This document shows, in pieces, positions 24,301-54,782 of a stretch of DNA of 64,000 nucleotides; within the stretch, counting starts at the first letter, position 1; each line of letters begins with the position of its first letter. The position numbers were made by a program, and so were the translations under genes. A model generated the notes under the pieces. That model saw only the letters and a list, made by a program, of their open reading frames with translations. It did no database searches and was not told where the DNA came from. The stretch comes from Colius striatus (Eukaryota; Chordata; Aves; Coliiformes; Coliidae): the NCBI RefSeq assembly GCF_028858725.1, contig NC_084759.1, forward strand, positions 86,844,944 to 86,908,943. The letters run 5' to 3'.

Positions 24301-26065
24301 GCATGTAAAGAAAAATAATGACCCATGAGATATATCAGAGAGTTTTTAACACTGTGTGGTAGCTGGTTGGTTCTTGCTTGTGTCATGTTTTATTAATCAG
24401 CTGACAAGATGCAATGTCCTGCAATAACGGTGTCTGTTCTTTACAGAAAGATAAAATATAATCAACTGGAGAAACTTCAGACATCTCATATTCTAAGCCT
24501 CATTTGTGGTGATTTAGTTGTGCGGATCAGAAATGAACCAAACTACTTCAGAGTAAGAGGAAAGAGAATATGTTGCAGGGGAGACAGGTAGGAGCAGGCA
24601 AGGAGTGTAATAAGTGAAAAATTACTTCTGCCTAGCTGTGAAATATGGAGCTCAGTAATGATGTCGATGTTCTGACATAAAGATGGATGGTAAGGCAAAT
24701 TCAGGGAAAGCTAAAGAGTGCTGTACCATTAACTTACCAAACGACTCAAATGCCAATTACACGCAACTCTTCAGCGTAATTCACCATTGGTACAAAATGA
24801 AATGGAAGCCTTCAGGGGCCCCAAGCAGGAATCCATTAGTGAACAGCTATAAATTACTTGTCCTGTAGCAATCAAGGGCTTATGTGTTTGAGCTGCTGTC
24901 TTTATAAACCATACATCACTGTTCTTTCCAGGGTGTGACAGCAAATAAGCAGTCCTCTCTTCAAGAAAAAAAGGAAAAGAAAAGAATTGGCCAAAGAAAG
25001 GAAATATTTACTAATGGGAGATATAAAATTAAAAAACCACAAACTATTTGTGGTCCTACACATTACATTTATTCACAAAAAATTGCAGTGTACTATAAAA
25101 CTAATTTCAATTTTAGCATGTGTAAAAAAAAAATACTTGTATGAAAAAAAACATTGGCAAAGGATGGGAGTATGATTTGGCACACTGTCTCCTTCAGGTA
25201 GCAAAAAGCTCATTGAGGTGGGGTTATGCCCCAGAATACAAAAGAAAGTGTTGAAGGTCACTGTAATCAGCAGTCAAAAGCTCTGATTTTTGTTGCAGAT
25301 GGACACAGCTCCATTAGCTTTGGCAGAAAAGTAGGTAGGAGAAGGATCTCTAAATCCAGCTGAGAAAGAACTGAGTTATCTCAAGCCTATTGCTACCCCT
25401 CTGAAAGCCTGAGCAACGAAAATAGCAGAATATTGTTAAACCATCAAACTTTATATTAAAAGATCATAAACACAAGAAAGGGAATGAATAAATAATATTA
25501 TGGAAATTGTATTCCCCAGTCTAATCCACTCATTTTAATTTCATTTTTAATGCAAGTGCTGAATATATATTGCAGGAGATATATGTAAATGTATAAAGTG
25601 CTATAAACAGTCTTGCAACAGGAAGCTTCAGAAGCTGTTCATCCAATGGGAATTCAGCCTGGAAGAAAGTTGTCCCAATTCAAAGCCCAGATTGTGTCTT
25701 CGTTAAGCTTTCCAAAAAGATGGATGGATGCTTTCAAGCGTCTCCCCAGTGTAACAAGCCAGGAAGGGCTTTGCAAGCTACTTTCAGACAAGATTCTAAT
25801 TTTCTAGGGCAAATCCAGAAGTAAGAAAGCTTTATCATGACAAATAAGTGAAAGGAAATATAAAAATCCAGTGACTGTGTTGCTGGAGGAGTGTAACTCC
25901 ACATTAATAGGCAATTTCAGTACGATTTAGCAGACTATAGACTTCGTGCTGAGTCTTCGCACAAGGTTGAATCACGTTTCAGAAGGATCGTTTTTAAGCA
26001 AAAGCTTTGAGCAAAAGTCTGTTCCTTGGTACCACAGTTCATTGTATCATGTTATCTTGCTGACA
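21301..26065. other. Intergenic sequence, nothing recognised
   Basis: AT-rich DNA between XK and CYBB. The short ORFs have no family signature and no conserved splice context. No transposon family could be recognised by eye; old decayed copies may be present. Confidence 0.5.
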
Positions 26066-26456
26066 TGTTTTAACCCCAACCAGCAACTAAGCATCCCTCA
26101 GCTGCTTGCTCCATCCTCTCCGACCTGCCCTAGTGGAATGAGGAAAAGAACTGGAAACAAGTAAAAGTAATGGTTTGTGGTAAGATCACTTTAATAATAA
26201 TTGAATAATAATGAAAAGGAAGATAACAAAAGAGTGAAATAAAACCCAAGATAGACCAATGATGTATGATGCAATTGCTCACCACCCGCTGACTGATGCT
26301 GAGCCAGTACCCAAACAGCAATTGGCCTCCCCTTGCCAACTCTCCCCATTTTTTGTACTGGGCATGATATTCTATGGCATAGAATAGGCCTTTGGCTAGT
26401 TCAGGTCAGCTGTCCTGATTCTGTCCCCTCCCAACTTCTTGTGGCCCTCCAGCATT
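26066..26456 (-). mobile_element. Endogenous retrovirus LTR fragment (piece A)
   Basis: Read on the minus strand this is the middle and 3' part of an avian ERV LTR. On the + strand it starts tgttttaaccccaaccagca (the inverted LTR 3' end), then an AT-rich block with taataataattgaataat, then atgcaattgctcaccacccg, and the U3 block ggctagttcaggtcagctgt. The LTR start is missing. It has no coding content. Confidence 0.75.
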
Positions 26457-26465
26457 CTTATAAAT

Positions 26466-26583
26466 TGCAGAACTGATTTTCTTCATGGTAGCTGCTATGG
26501 TGCTGTGTGTTAGACTTAGCGTGAGTATAATGTTGATAACACACTGATGGGTTTAGTTGTCACTCAATAGCGCTTAGTGCCTG
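26466..26583 (+). mobile_element. Endogenous retrovirus LTR 5' fragment (piece B)
   Basis: Resembles the beginning of the same LTR type but in the opposite direction from its neighbours (gattttcttcatggtagctg, taatgttgataacacactga). It sits between two minus-oriented pieces, so the locus was rearranged after insertion. Confidence 0.6.
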
Positions 26584-26738
26584 GCCCAGTGGGATGAGGA
26601 AAAGAACAGAAAACAACTAATGGTTTGTGGTAAGACCAGTTTAATAATAATTGACTTATAATAATGAAGAGGAAGATAACAAGAGAGTGAAATAAAACCC
26701 AAGACAGACAAGTGATGCACAATGTAGTTGCTCCTTGC
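26584..26738 (-). mobile_element. Endogenous retrovirus LTR fragment (piece C)
   Basis: A second copy of the AT-rich LTR section found in piece A, same orientation: gggatgaggaaaagaac, aatggtttgtggtaagac, gagtgaaataaaacccaag, aagtgatgcacaatgtag. By eye it is about 85% identical to 26127-26281. Confidence 0.75.
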
Positions 26739-28630
26739 AACACCATATGAGCTGACCTTTCCCCTTGTGCATTTCTAAATGGATTTCTCTGTGCACAGTA
26801 CGCTCTCAGTGATGAGCTACTAAAGCACAGCTATAGCAGGCTGTGAGACACTTTCTAGTTCTGGAAGTGGTGATGCCAACGTGTGTCAGGAGTGTTGCAG
26901 CCCTAGTGGATTTTATTTGGAAGCAGGGAAGTGAGCTAGTGGATCTCTGCAGGTCCTTCCCCAGACTTTCCAATCGTGAGACGATAATCTGAAATGGGAT
27001 TTGGCAGCCCAGCTGAAAGAGAGCAGGGAAAGCAGGAAAGAGATTTCTTAGAGGAATGCGATAGGAAAGTGGACCCGAGGGCAGGTGCGTTGTGTGGGAA
27101 GGTGTGGGAGAGCACAGGCAGGTGTCCTGCGGCTGTGTCAGCGGTGCCGTAGGCCGGGGGCGATGCGGAGTGCTGCCCAGCGGGTGGCAATGTCGAGCTG
27201 CCCTGCCCGGCTCGCCGCCCTCCGGGCTCTGCCGGCACCGCTGCACAGCCGCAGCTTCCCCCGAGCTGCGGCTCTGCCGCTGAAGTTACAGGATCTAATG
27301 TGGATCAAGCTGGGTTGAAAGTCTTCCAGGCGATGCGTAGGAGAAAACAGCCCTCCCCCTCACACCTTGCGAGATGTTTTCTTGAGTGGGAAATTGCTGG
27401 TCAACAGCTTCTGGTGAAGTCTTTCTCTCCAGGCAGAAAAGAGTTACCCTTGGCTATCACAGGTACGTGTAAAGGTAGTGGATCTGAAGCCATGGGAAGA
27501 GAAATCTAGCTACACAGGGACAAGCAAAGAGATGTGCTCCAGTCCCAGACTGGCAGGTCATACAACCTGGTACCCTGCCGAAAGGCTGCAAGCTGGGCTC
27601 CCTCATGCTCAGTCTCACAGGAAGACAGGTTATTTTAGCCTCTGCCTTTGTGCAAGGGAGGTTGTGCTATCCTAACTTTCTCCAGCTCTACCTGGAAACT
27701 ACTGCCAGCTTCATGTAATAAAATTTCTACCTGTACTTAGGGTACATCACTGGTAGTGGCTTTTCCTTCCAGTAACGTAGCAGTGTGCAGCCATTCTGGC
27801 CTGTTTCATGATAGTGCTGCGTGATTTCAAGCCAAGACTGGTACAACAAATAGTGTCTGGATCATACATGTATTTTTTGAGTACAGCATGTGGGTCTCTC
27901 ATGATCATTGCAAAAGGCAGCGTGAGGAAGTACCAGAGTGGGGAACTACACTGAGGGTCATAGTGTGAAGCAAAGGCATAGAAGAATATACCAGTCTTTA
28001 CTGAAGTCTCACTGACATTGTTTTTCCTGCCTCGCATCTATCTGATTATCTGCTCTCATCTCAGCATGGAACCATTTATTTTGTAAACAAAACAGAAAGG
28101 GCAAACATTTCAGACTAAGCCCTTCCCTTCAGTGAAGGTAAGTGTATGCAGTGACAGCTTCAGGCTGTGCGTGTGAAGGCAGTTCGTTCAGGAAAGACAG
28201 CTTGACAAGTTTCTTGTCTGCTTCTTCCTCTTTGTTGTAGAATCAAGGGAAGGTTCATAAACAAGGATCACAAGATGTGCAAAACAGACATTTCAGCCTA
28301 TAAAATAAGAGAGGTTAATCAAGGTCTCTCCTTGCCATTCCTCCTGCTACATGGGAAGGAGCTCAGCAGCGTCAGCCTGGCAACATCTTCAGCAATGGAG
28401 CAGATGTTCACTCTGTTCTTCATATCACTTTATTGGGGTTCATACATGTGGAATTTTACATTGTCCCTTTTAAAAGGCAGGTGAGAAACACCTAGGCCTA
28501 TTGCAACTGCCTGGCATTAAATTTGTGCAGGAGTACACAGAACACTTGCAAAGAGCAGTAGAGGAACTAAAATTCTAAGCAAGGGGGGAAAATTACTGCA
28601 AGGAAAGGAAGAATCTTGAAACCTCTATAC
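26739..28630. other. Intergenic sequence with an isolated GC-rich patch
   Basis: Mostly ordinary sequence. At about 27090-27290 there is a short CpG-containing, GC-rich patch with a consensus-like donor (cag|gtacgt) at 27463. It could be a small promoter/first exon of an unannotated transcript or a decayed retrocopy. No protein family was recognised in its reading frames. Confidence 0.4.
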
Positions 28631-28895
28631 AGAATCATAGAATCACAGAATGGCAGGGGTTGGAAGGGACCTCTAGAGATCATTCAGTCCAGTCCCCTGC
28701 TAAAACAGGTTCACCTTGATCAGATCATACAGGAACACATCCAGGAGGGTTTTGTAAACCTCCAGAGAAGGAGACTTCACAACCCTCCCTGTGCCAGGGC
28801 TCCCTCACCCTCACAGTAAAGAAGCTTTTTCTTAAGTTTAAGTGGAACTTTTTGTGTTCCGGCTTTTGTCTGTTACCCTTTGTCCTGTCACTCAA
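28631..28895 (-). mobile_element. CR1 LINE 3' fragment
   Basis: Minus-strand CR1. The + strand begins with the inverted tail agaatcatagaatcacagaa, then ggttggaagggacctctaga, and ends in ttaagtggaactttttgtgt and a ttaccctttgtcctgtcac-like block. It is 5'-truncated. Confidence 0.92.
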
Positions 28896-31518
28896 GCAAA
28901 ACTGTTATGCTGCAAAATAATCACTGTTCACTGACCTTTTCAGTGCAAAGAATGAAAAAATGCTGTGCATAATCAGCTATTTTGAACGAAATTTTAGAAA
29001 CAGAATGCAATAGTGTTTAATTTTTTTTACATTCCAGTTTTACACATTCCTGTGCAATTAAGACATAGCTACCAATGCAGCTTTTTCTTGTATGAGATGC
29101 AATTTTCGAGTTAGACCAAAATACTCCCATCTTTATAATATTATAGCAAAGATGTTTCACTCACTCAGAAGGTGCAAGCACCAAAATTAAATCATGGATG
29201 GCACATGGGTGGTTCTACTCACATCTCTCCAGTTCTAGTTGCATCATTCACTTGCAGCAACCAGGCAAAATTTCCTGTGTGTTGTCTTACCACTTTTGAA
29301 ATCAAAGGGAAAACTCACAAACACAACAAAATGCCAGAACTCATCGGCTATGGAAGTGTCCAGCAACAATACTCCTTTCTTCTCAGTTCAGGCAGTGAGA
29401 TCAGCTATGTGTATTTGATAACAACTAGGCTGGGAGCACCTGAAATGTATTCTGATTCACGGCCTGTATTCAGACTGTTAAGACAATGTCAATCTAAGAT
29501 CAGTTCTTGGTGGGTTTATGGCTTCCCAGAAACCTCCTGAGCCCCTAAATCCATGTTTCAATGTCACTGGTACCTGAGGAGCTTCCAGGCAAGGCAGAGC
29601 TGCCAAAGCTCAGAGCATTCTAGATGCCCATATATGCTCACCCCAGGGAAGCCCTAAGTAACTTAGCCTAAACTAAGGGGAAGAGAAAGGCAGCAAGAGC
29701 CCTGATATTTCTGGGAAGGGAGAATGGGCTAGTCTTCACAGCAAGAATGAACGTCCACAAATCAGAACTTCCTCTCCAATTTTCTTACCCAACTACTCTA
29801 AGCTGTTTAGGTCCCAAAGACTACCTACATATACACAAATACAGGGGCTGAGACACTCTGCTGACACCCTTTAGGGATGGCCATCCAAGTGGCTGACACA
29901 ACATGAGAGCCATGCTTGTCACAGAATCTGTCAAATGAGGCTGCTGAAGCTTGGGAGGCTTTCGTGGAGGAAGATGATTGCCAATCCTCCCTACATGAGG
30001 AGGTGAAGGATTGCTCTTTGTCTCTGGGCCATGCTTGAGCCTTTAGTTCTATATGTCTCAAGAAGGAATAACAATGCACAAGTCACCTGTATCATTCCTA
30101 CAGCTGTGCTTGTCTATTTGTTTTAGAAAAAATGTAGAAATGGAGGAGGTTTTTTTCTGTAATGGATCTTTCTTCAAGTCCCAGTTATTTCACCTTATGG
30201 AAAACGTGTTCCAGGAGAAATTTAATGAAGGCAGTGGTATGTTGGATGTAGAGGCAGCAAAACAGATGTTACCCAGAGCACAGCCCCAGCACCCCTCATG
30301 CTCATTTTTTAATTGTGAGCAAATGTCTCATCACTGTTATAATCAGGCCCTAAGAAGGCCAGTTTCCAAAAGAGTCCAGAGTAAGGCAGGCTATGCTGAG
30401 TCACTTTTCTGACAGATGTGAATCACACAGTTTTTAGCCCACGTCTCCAGCTCCTACCCTTGTTAGTGGTTCACCATCCTGCACTCAGTTGCAGATCAGA
30501 TCAGTATTTACTCTGGAGAGCAAACTTCAGCTGCCAGAGCCACAGCTTGCTGTTTACTCCGGTAGGTGCAGAATCAGGCCTGTGAAAAGGTTGCTGTCCT
30601 CTACAGCTGCTAAGATGGCACAAGGCTATGCAAGGCTTGCTCAGGCTTTCAGAGCCTGACATTCTGCTGGGTCCATCAGGGTGTTCCAGCTCCAGCAGAG
30701 AGACACCACTTCCCAAACTGCCCATCTGCAACTTTGTAAAGCTTAAAAAGATCTTTAAAGAGCACCATACATACATGCCCTTCAACTCTTTGGAAAGCAG
30801 GCAGGCTTGTGTCAGTGACTTTGGAAGGAGGTCTGTATTTCTGTGGTGCAGTGGGAGGAATACACAGTGGAACAAGCTTGTGGGAGGCAGGTCTGGACAC
30901 TTCGCTCCTCCCTAGGGCCTGCACCTTGCCAAAGAATGGTCCCTCTTAATCCCAAGTTTTCCTCCAAACTACTGTTTTGCAGGTTTGGGAATTTTCATTC
31001 AGAAATCATTAAAGTCCCTTCATTACTTTTGTAAACAAATACACTTGAGATAAATCTCCTCTGACTTGCAAGCTCTAAAACACATTTAAGCAATTTCCCA
31101 TGTTTTTCTCTCCAATCACAAAAGAAAAATGTTCACTTTAATTTTTTTTCTTCAGTGACATGGCTCCTGGAGCTGGAGACCCTGCAAGAGTGCAAAATGT
31201 GAAAAAGTCTATTCAGTGACACGTCCTCAGTTTTGGCCTGAGCAGAGAGGAGGTAGTAAGGCTTGCATGTACCAGGCAAGAGGAGTGCTAGATTACTTTT
31301 GGAAGCTTCTGTGGATGTTGAATTACTGGAGGAGAAATAATTCTAGTGATTATTCATGAAAGAGGATTAGCAGGAATGGCAACTCAGACCTGAGGTGATA
31401 AAAAAAGACAAGGCCAAGAGGAGATAACTCTTCCATGCATTACATCACTGAAAGTTATATTAAGTGGCAATAGATTTTTTAGCAGAAAACCTTACCAGTT
31501 ATTTATTTTATGCTGTGT
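28896..31518. other. Intergenic sequence, nothing recognised
   Basis: No gene, repeat family or promoter-like feature was recognised. ORFs of up to 124 codons here are on overlapping strands and have no similarity that I can identify. Confidence 0.5.
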
Positions 31519-31523
31519 ATCAC
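31519..31523. repeat. Target-site duplication ATCAC, left copy
   Basis: Five bases immediately before the TG of the solo LTR, repeated exactly at 32479-32483 after its terminal CA. A 5-bp duplication is in the range made by retroviral integrases. Confidence 0.85.
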
Positions 31524-32478
31524 TGTCCTGGTTTAGCCAGGAGCAGCTTTTGGCTTGGTAACAGGGGGAGCGGGTTGCAGTGAAGACCCTCCCCCGGCTC
31601 CTAGGTTCAGACCCACCTCCGGCCCGTCTGGGCCAATCTGGCGCCTCTGCGATCACTATTTAGGGGACGGGAATTTGAAATGCGAGAGGGAGGTGGAGAG
31701 TGATACAAGATGGAGGCCACCACGCGGACCCTTCAGCCAGAGAAGGAGGAAGGAACGAGAAGCAGTAGACCGGAGACCCCTCTGCAAGCCGTGGCGAGAA
31801 TACAAGCTGTGCCCCTGAAACCTATGGAGATTCGTGGCAGGACTGAGAGCCACCAACAGCTCCGTGTGGGTGAGCCCGGACGGGCGGGGGACTGTGTGGG
31901 GAGATGGCCATGGCCCAGGCCGTGTTGGAGAGCCTGCGCGCCGCAGAGCAGCCCCACACGAGAGGCAGAGAGGAGCTGCAGCCTTTGGAATAAGTGGGCA
32001 TCGGAGCAGCCCGTGCAAGTCTGCCATGCTTGTGAGTTACCCCACGGACTTGCAGGGAGGACTGGTGTGGAGTTCACCCGTCCTGAGGAGGGACAAACGG
32101 CAGAAGCTCTCGGAAACCGACTGACTGAACCCCCCACTGCCTGCCCCCCCGAACCGTTCAGGGGGGGGCAAGGTAAAAACACCGGGATCAGGGCTCTGAG
32201 CCTGGGAAGAGGGGAGGGGTGGCAAGAAGGTGTTCTTAAAAAGGCTGGTTGGACTCTCCATTGATGTATTACTCTGGGTTGTTTCATTTTGGTTATGTTT
32301 TGGTTGATTTTGCATTAAATTATTTTCTGTTTTCTTCCCCAAAACCGAGTAGCCTGGTCTGTTTTGTCCTGAACCTTAAGCGGCAATTAAGCCCTCCCTG
32401 CCCTCGAGCAATCCTCAGCCTCTTCGGTACTCGAGGCTAATCGTGGCCTTTGTTCCCTGATGGGCCTAAACCACGACA
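31524..32478 (+). mobile_element. Solo LTR of an endogenous retrovirus
   Basis: A 955-base unit that begins TGTCCTGGTTTAGCC and ends GGCCTAAACCACGACA. Its ends form an imperfect inverted repeat with TG...CA termini, and it is flanked by 5-bp direct repeats ATCAC. It is relatively GC-rich compared with its surroundings, has a TATA-like tatttag near 31660, and has a poly(A)-like ATTAAA in gcattaaattattttctg near 32315. No gag, pol or env sequence adjoins it, so it is the product of recombination between two LTRs. It lies in the same direction as CYBB, ending 248 bases before the CYBB ATG. It could add promoter or enhancer activity, but that is inference. Confidence 0.9.
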
Positions 32479-32483
32479 ATCAC
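32479..32483. repeat. Target-site duplication ATCAC, right copy
   Basis: An exact copy of the five bases at 31519-31523, fixing the right border of the solo LTR at 32478. Confidence 0.85.
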
Positions 32484-32615
32484 AAGGAAAAAATAGTCTA
32501 CTTCAACAGTTTAAATATGTTTGAGTTCTGAAAAGTTTTATGTAAAGATGGCAGAAACAGGTTTGAAACAGAACTATGGATATGATTCAATGGTTAACTT
32601 ATTTCCTAAATGAAT

Positions 32616-32670
32616 GAGAAAGGAAACAGGTTGCTGCAAGCTCCTACTCTCACTTCCTTATGAGAGAAGA
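32616..32670 (+). promoter_or_regulatory. CYBB: CYBB core myeloid promoter elements (ETS/IRF-like)
   Basis: Two purine-core motifs lie about 30 bases apart: gagaaaggaaac (32616-32627) and cacttcctta (32651-32660; reverse complement AAGGAAGTG, a PU.1/ETS-type site). The human CYBB promoter has the same pair in the same order at similar spacing, an AAAGGAAAC element bound by IRF/PU.1 complexes and a PU.1 site in TTTCCTC context (recalled from memory). The ETS site lies about 67 bases before the ATG. The human CCAAT boxes are not clearly kept. Binding is not shown by sequence. Confidence 0.6.
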
Positions 32671-32726
32671 CATAGACACTGTCTCAGAAAGAACGAGGCC
32701 ATTGTGCAGGTTCGTCTCAAGCAATC

Positions 32727-52755
<20,029 letters not shown>

Positions 52756-53119
52756 CCCCCAAGCATACGGGAGTCATTCAATCAAAGTCTAAAGACTGGA
52801 TCTCTTTTTCTATTTGGAGTCTGGGAAGGACAGCCCAGTTTCTAATCTCAGCTACACTAACGCAAATCCCTTTACTTGTTGGGAATGATATTGTCGCTGT
52901 GGTAGTCAAGTTTTACCTTAGGGAAGTTTGCACTGCCCTCCCCTGCTGCCAATTTAGTAGAAAACTGCTTCCTTTGTCTGTGTGAGGGGATTTCCTCTTA
53001 AAGAATCATTAACTTCTCTCAATTAAGTGCCTTTATCCTTCTGTTATTCATAAGGACTGCTGAAGGGTCTAGGCAGCCATATGTATTTAGAAGCCAATCC
53101 TCACTTAATGCTATTAAAC

Positions 53120-53125
53120 AATAAA
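53120..53125 (+). terminator. CYBB: Candidate proximal CYBB poly(A) signal
   Basis: AATAAA 365 bases after the stop codon. The downstream sequence is only moderately U-rich. Confidence 0.4.
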
Positions 53126-53733
53126 GATTTCTAGCATAATGCTTGCTATTAGGAGACAGCTTATCCTAGCTGCAGACAGTCTCTGGAGTGAGGAGGATTT
53201 GGGGAGAGGTGATTGGGAAAGATTGCTTCTTACAGGAGGAAATCTCCTTTGTGCACCAACATCTCTCAGTCTTCCAAATACATGCTTAAAGTTCTTGTCC
53301 AAGCAATAACACTGGCAGCTAAAAAGCAGCCATTCCTCTTTAGGAAAGTGGAGAACTGGAAGGGAACCACCTGGATTTCTGAGTGACACCCCCACTCCGG
53401 CTGTGGGGTACGATGAGGATGGAGTCAAACCAAGTCCCACACCTGGTATGTGAGCCATTGTTAAGCTGTTATCACTCTCAGTTTCACATCTCCAAATTCA
53501 TAGTGCAGGGATACAAAAGAAACCAAAAGAGCTTTTGTGTTTTCAAGACTGCCATTTCTGATATTTAAATAATATCAGGCTGAAAAAAAATACTGCTAAA
53601 TGATTTAACGGGTATTTTTGGAAGCATTCTTAAATGCATATAGTGCTTTTGGCCCTGTTCAGCTGTTCCTCTTTGATGGTGAAACAGGTCTGAGAAAGCA
53701 ATGATCACGTGAGCAGTAGCTGGAATAGCTACA

Positions 53734-53739
53734 AATAAA
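53734..53739 (+). terminator. CYBB: Candidate distal CYBB poly(A) signal
   Basis: AATAAA about 980 bases after the stop, followed by gtttatgatgtgtataag, a GU-rich element at the right spacing. Confidence 0.45.
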
Positions 53740-53760
53740 GTTTATGATGTGTATAAGACA

Positions 53761-54637
53761 CTCATACAAAGGACACTGCTTCTGTATCTACATGAGAGGT
53801 AACAGATTCTTTAAAATACCAAAAAAAAAAGGAACCAAAACTTTCAATATCAAACTCTGAGGGAAAAAAAAAATAGCGCATTAAAACCAACAGCACAGAA
53901 AGAAAAAAAAGAAGAACACATGCAAAAAGCCTTGAAAATGCCACAGTTTAGTATACCATGGGTTTCCTGTTCAGCCCAGTGACCTGCTTTTAAACTCTGC
54001 AGCCAAGTTCTGTGATAGCTCCTACACAACACGGGACCTTGCTGACAGGTTCTGAGTGTAACAGAAGAAAATGTCTCCTTCTGCAATTTTAGACGAGTTT
54101 GTGCATCCATCTGCATGTAGCATATGCCTGTAGCATATTTTGCACCTCAACTTGCTAGACAGGGTGTGTTCTCCCTTCATGCCATTTTTCGATGTTATCC
54201 AAGCACTTCATGCTACTTCAGAAGGACAACTTACCAGCTCCTATGTATTAGTATCAGTTTCTGGTGAATGCTGGCAAAGATGAACTCTCGACAAAGAATT
54301 TTTCAGTTCTTTTTCTCAGAAGGGTCACAATTAAATCCACATAATTCTGTTTGAAACAAGACCTATTAATTCAGAATAGAACAAAAGCAAAATTAAAGAA
54401 ACTTCTTCTGTGGAATAACAAATATTGCTACTGAAACATGAAAAGGCTCTCATCATGTGCAGAGAGCATTGAAGTACTTGCCTTTGATTTTGTACTGTTA
54501 TAAACTGGACAAAGAAGAATTGCAAGGAGTATAATGGAGACAGCATATTTCTCATGTGAAGAGTCTTGCAGGGGTGGGTTTTTTTAATTCAGTCATTCAT
54601 TTTCTGAAGATTGTCATATATGTTCTTAAAAGTCATT
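53761..54637. other. Downstream non-coding sequence
   Basis: A-rich stretches (about 53820-53910) and no recognised gene or repeat. It may be part of a longer CYBB 3' UTR. Confidence 0.4.
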
Positions 54638-54782
54638 GAGTCTTCCTTGGAGGTCTTCAAGATCCACCTGGACGAATTCCTGTGCAACCGGGTCTAGGTG
54701 GACCTGCTTCTGCAGGGGGTTTGGACTAGATGATCTCTAAAGGTGTATTCCAACCCCTACCATTTTGTGATTCTATGATTCT
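54638..54782 (+). mobile_element. CR1 LINE 3' fragment
   Basis: + strand CR1 tail: ccttggaggtcttcaagatc, aggtggacctgcttctgcag, ggactagatgatctctaaag, ending tgtgattctatgattcta. Confidence 0.92.

Larger units (their letters stand above)
52756..53760 (+). other. CYBB: CYBB 3' UTR (extent inferred)
   Basis: Non-coding sequence after the stop with two candidate poly(A) signals, at 53120-53125 and 53734-53739. The human 3' UTR is longer (about 2.5 kb), so a more distal site such as AATAAA at 54890-54895 is also possible. Confidence 0.5.

Noticed and set aside
31710-32287. 184-codon ORFs on both strands at 31.7-32.3 kb
   Set aside because: They lie wholly inside the solo LTR, whose GC-rich sequence leaves open frames by chance. 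They do not resemble retroviral proteins.
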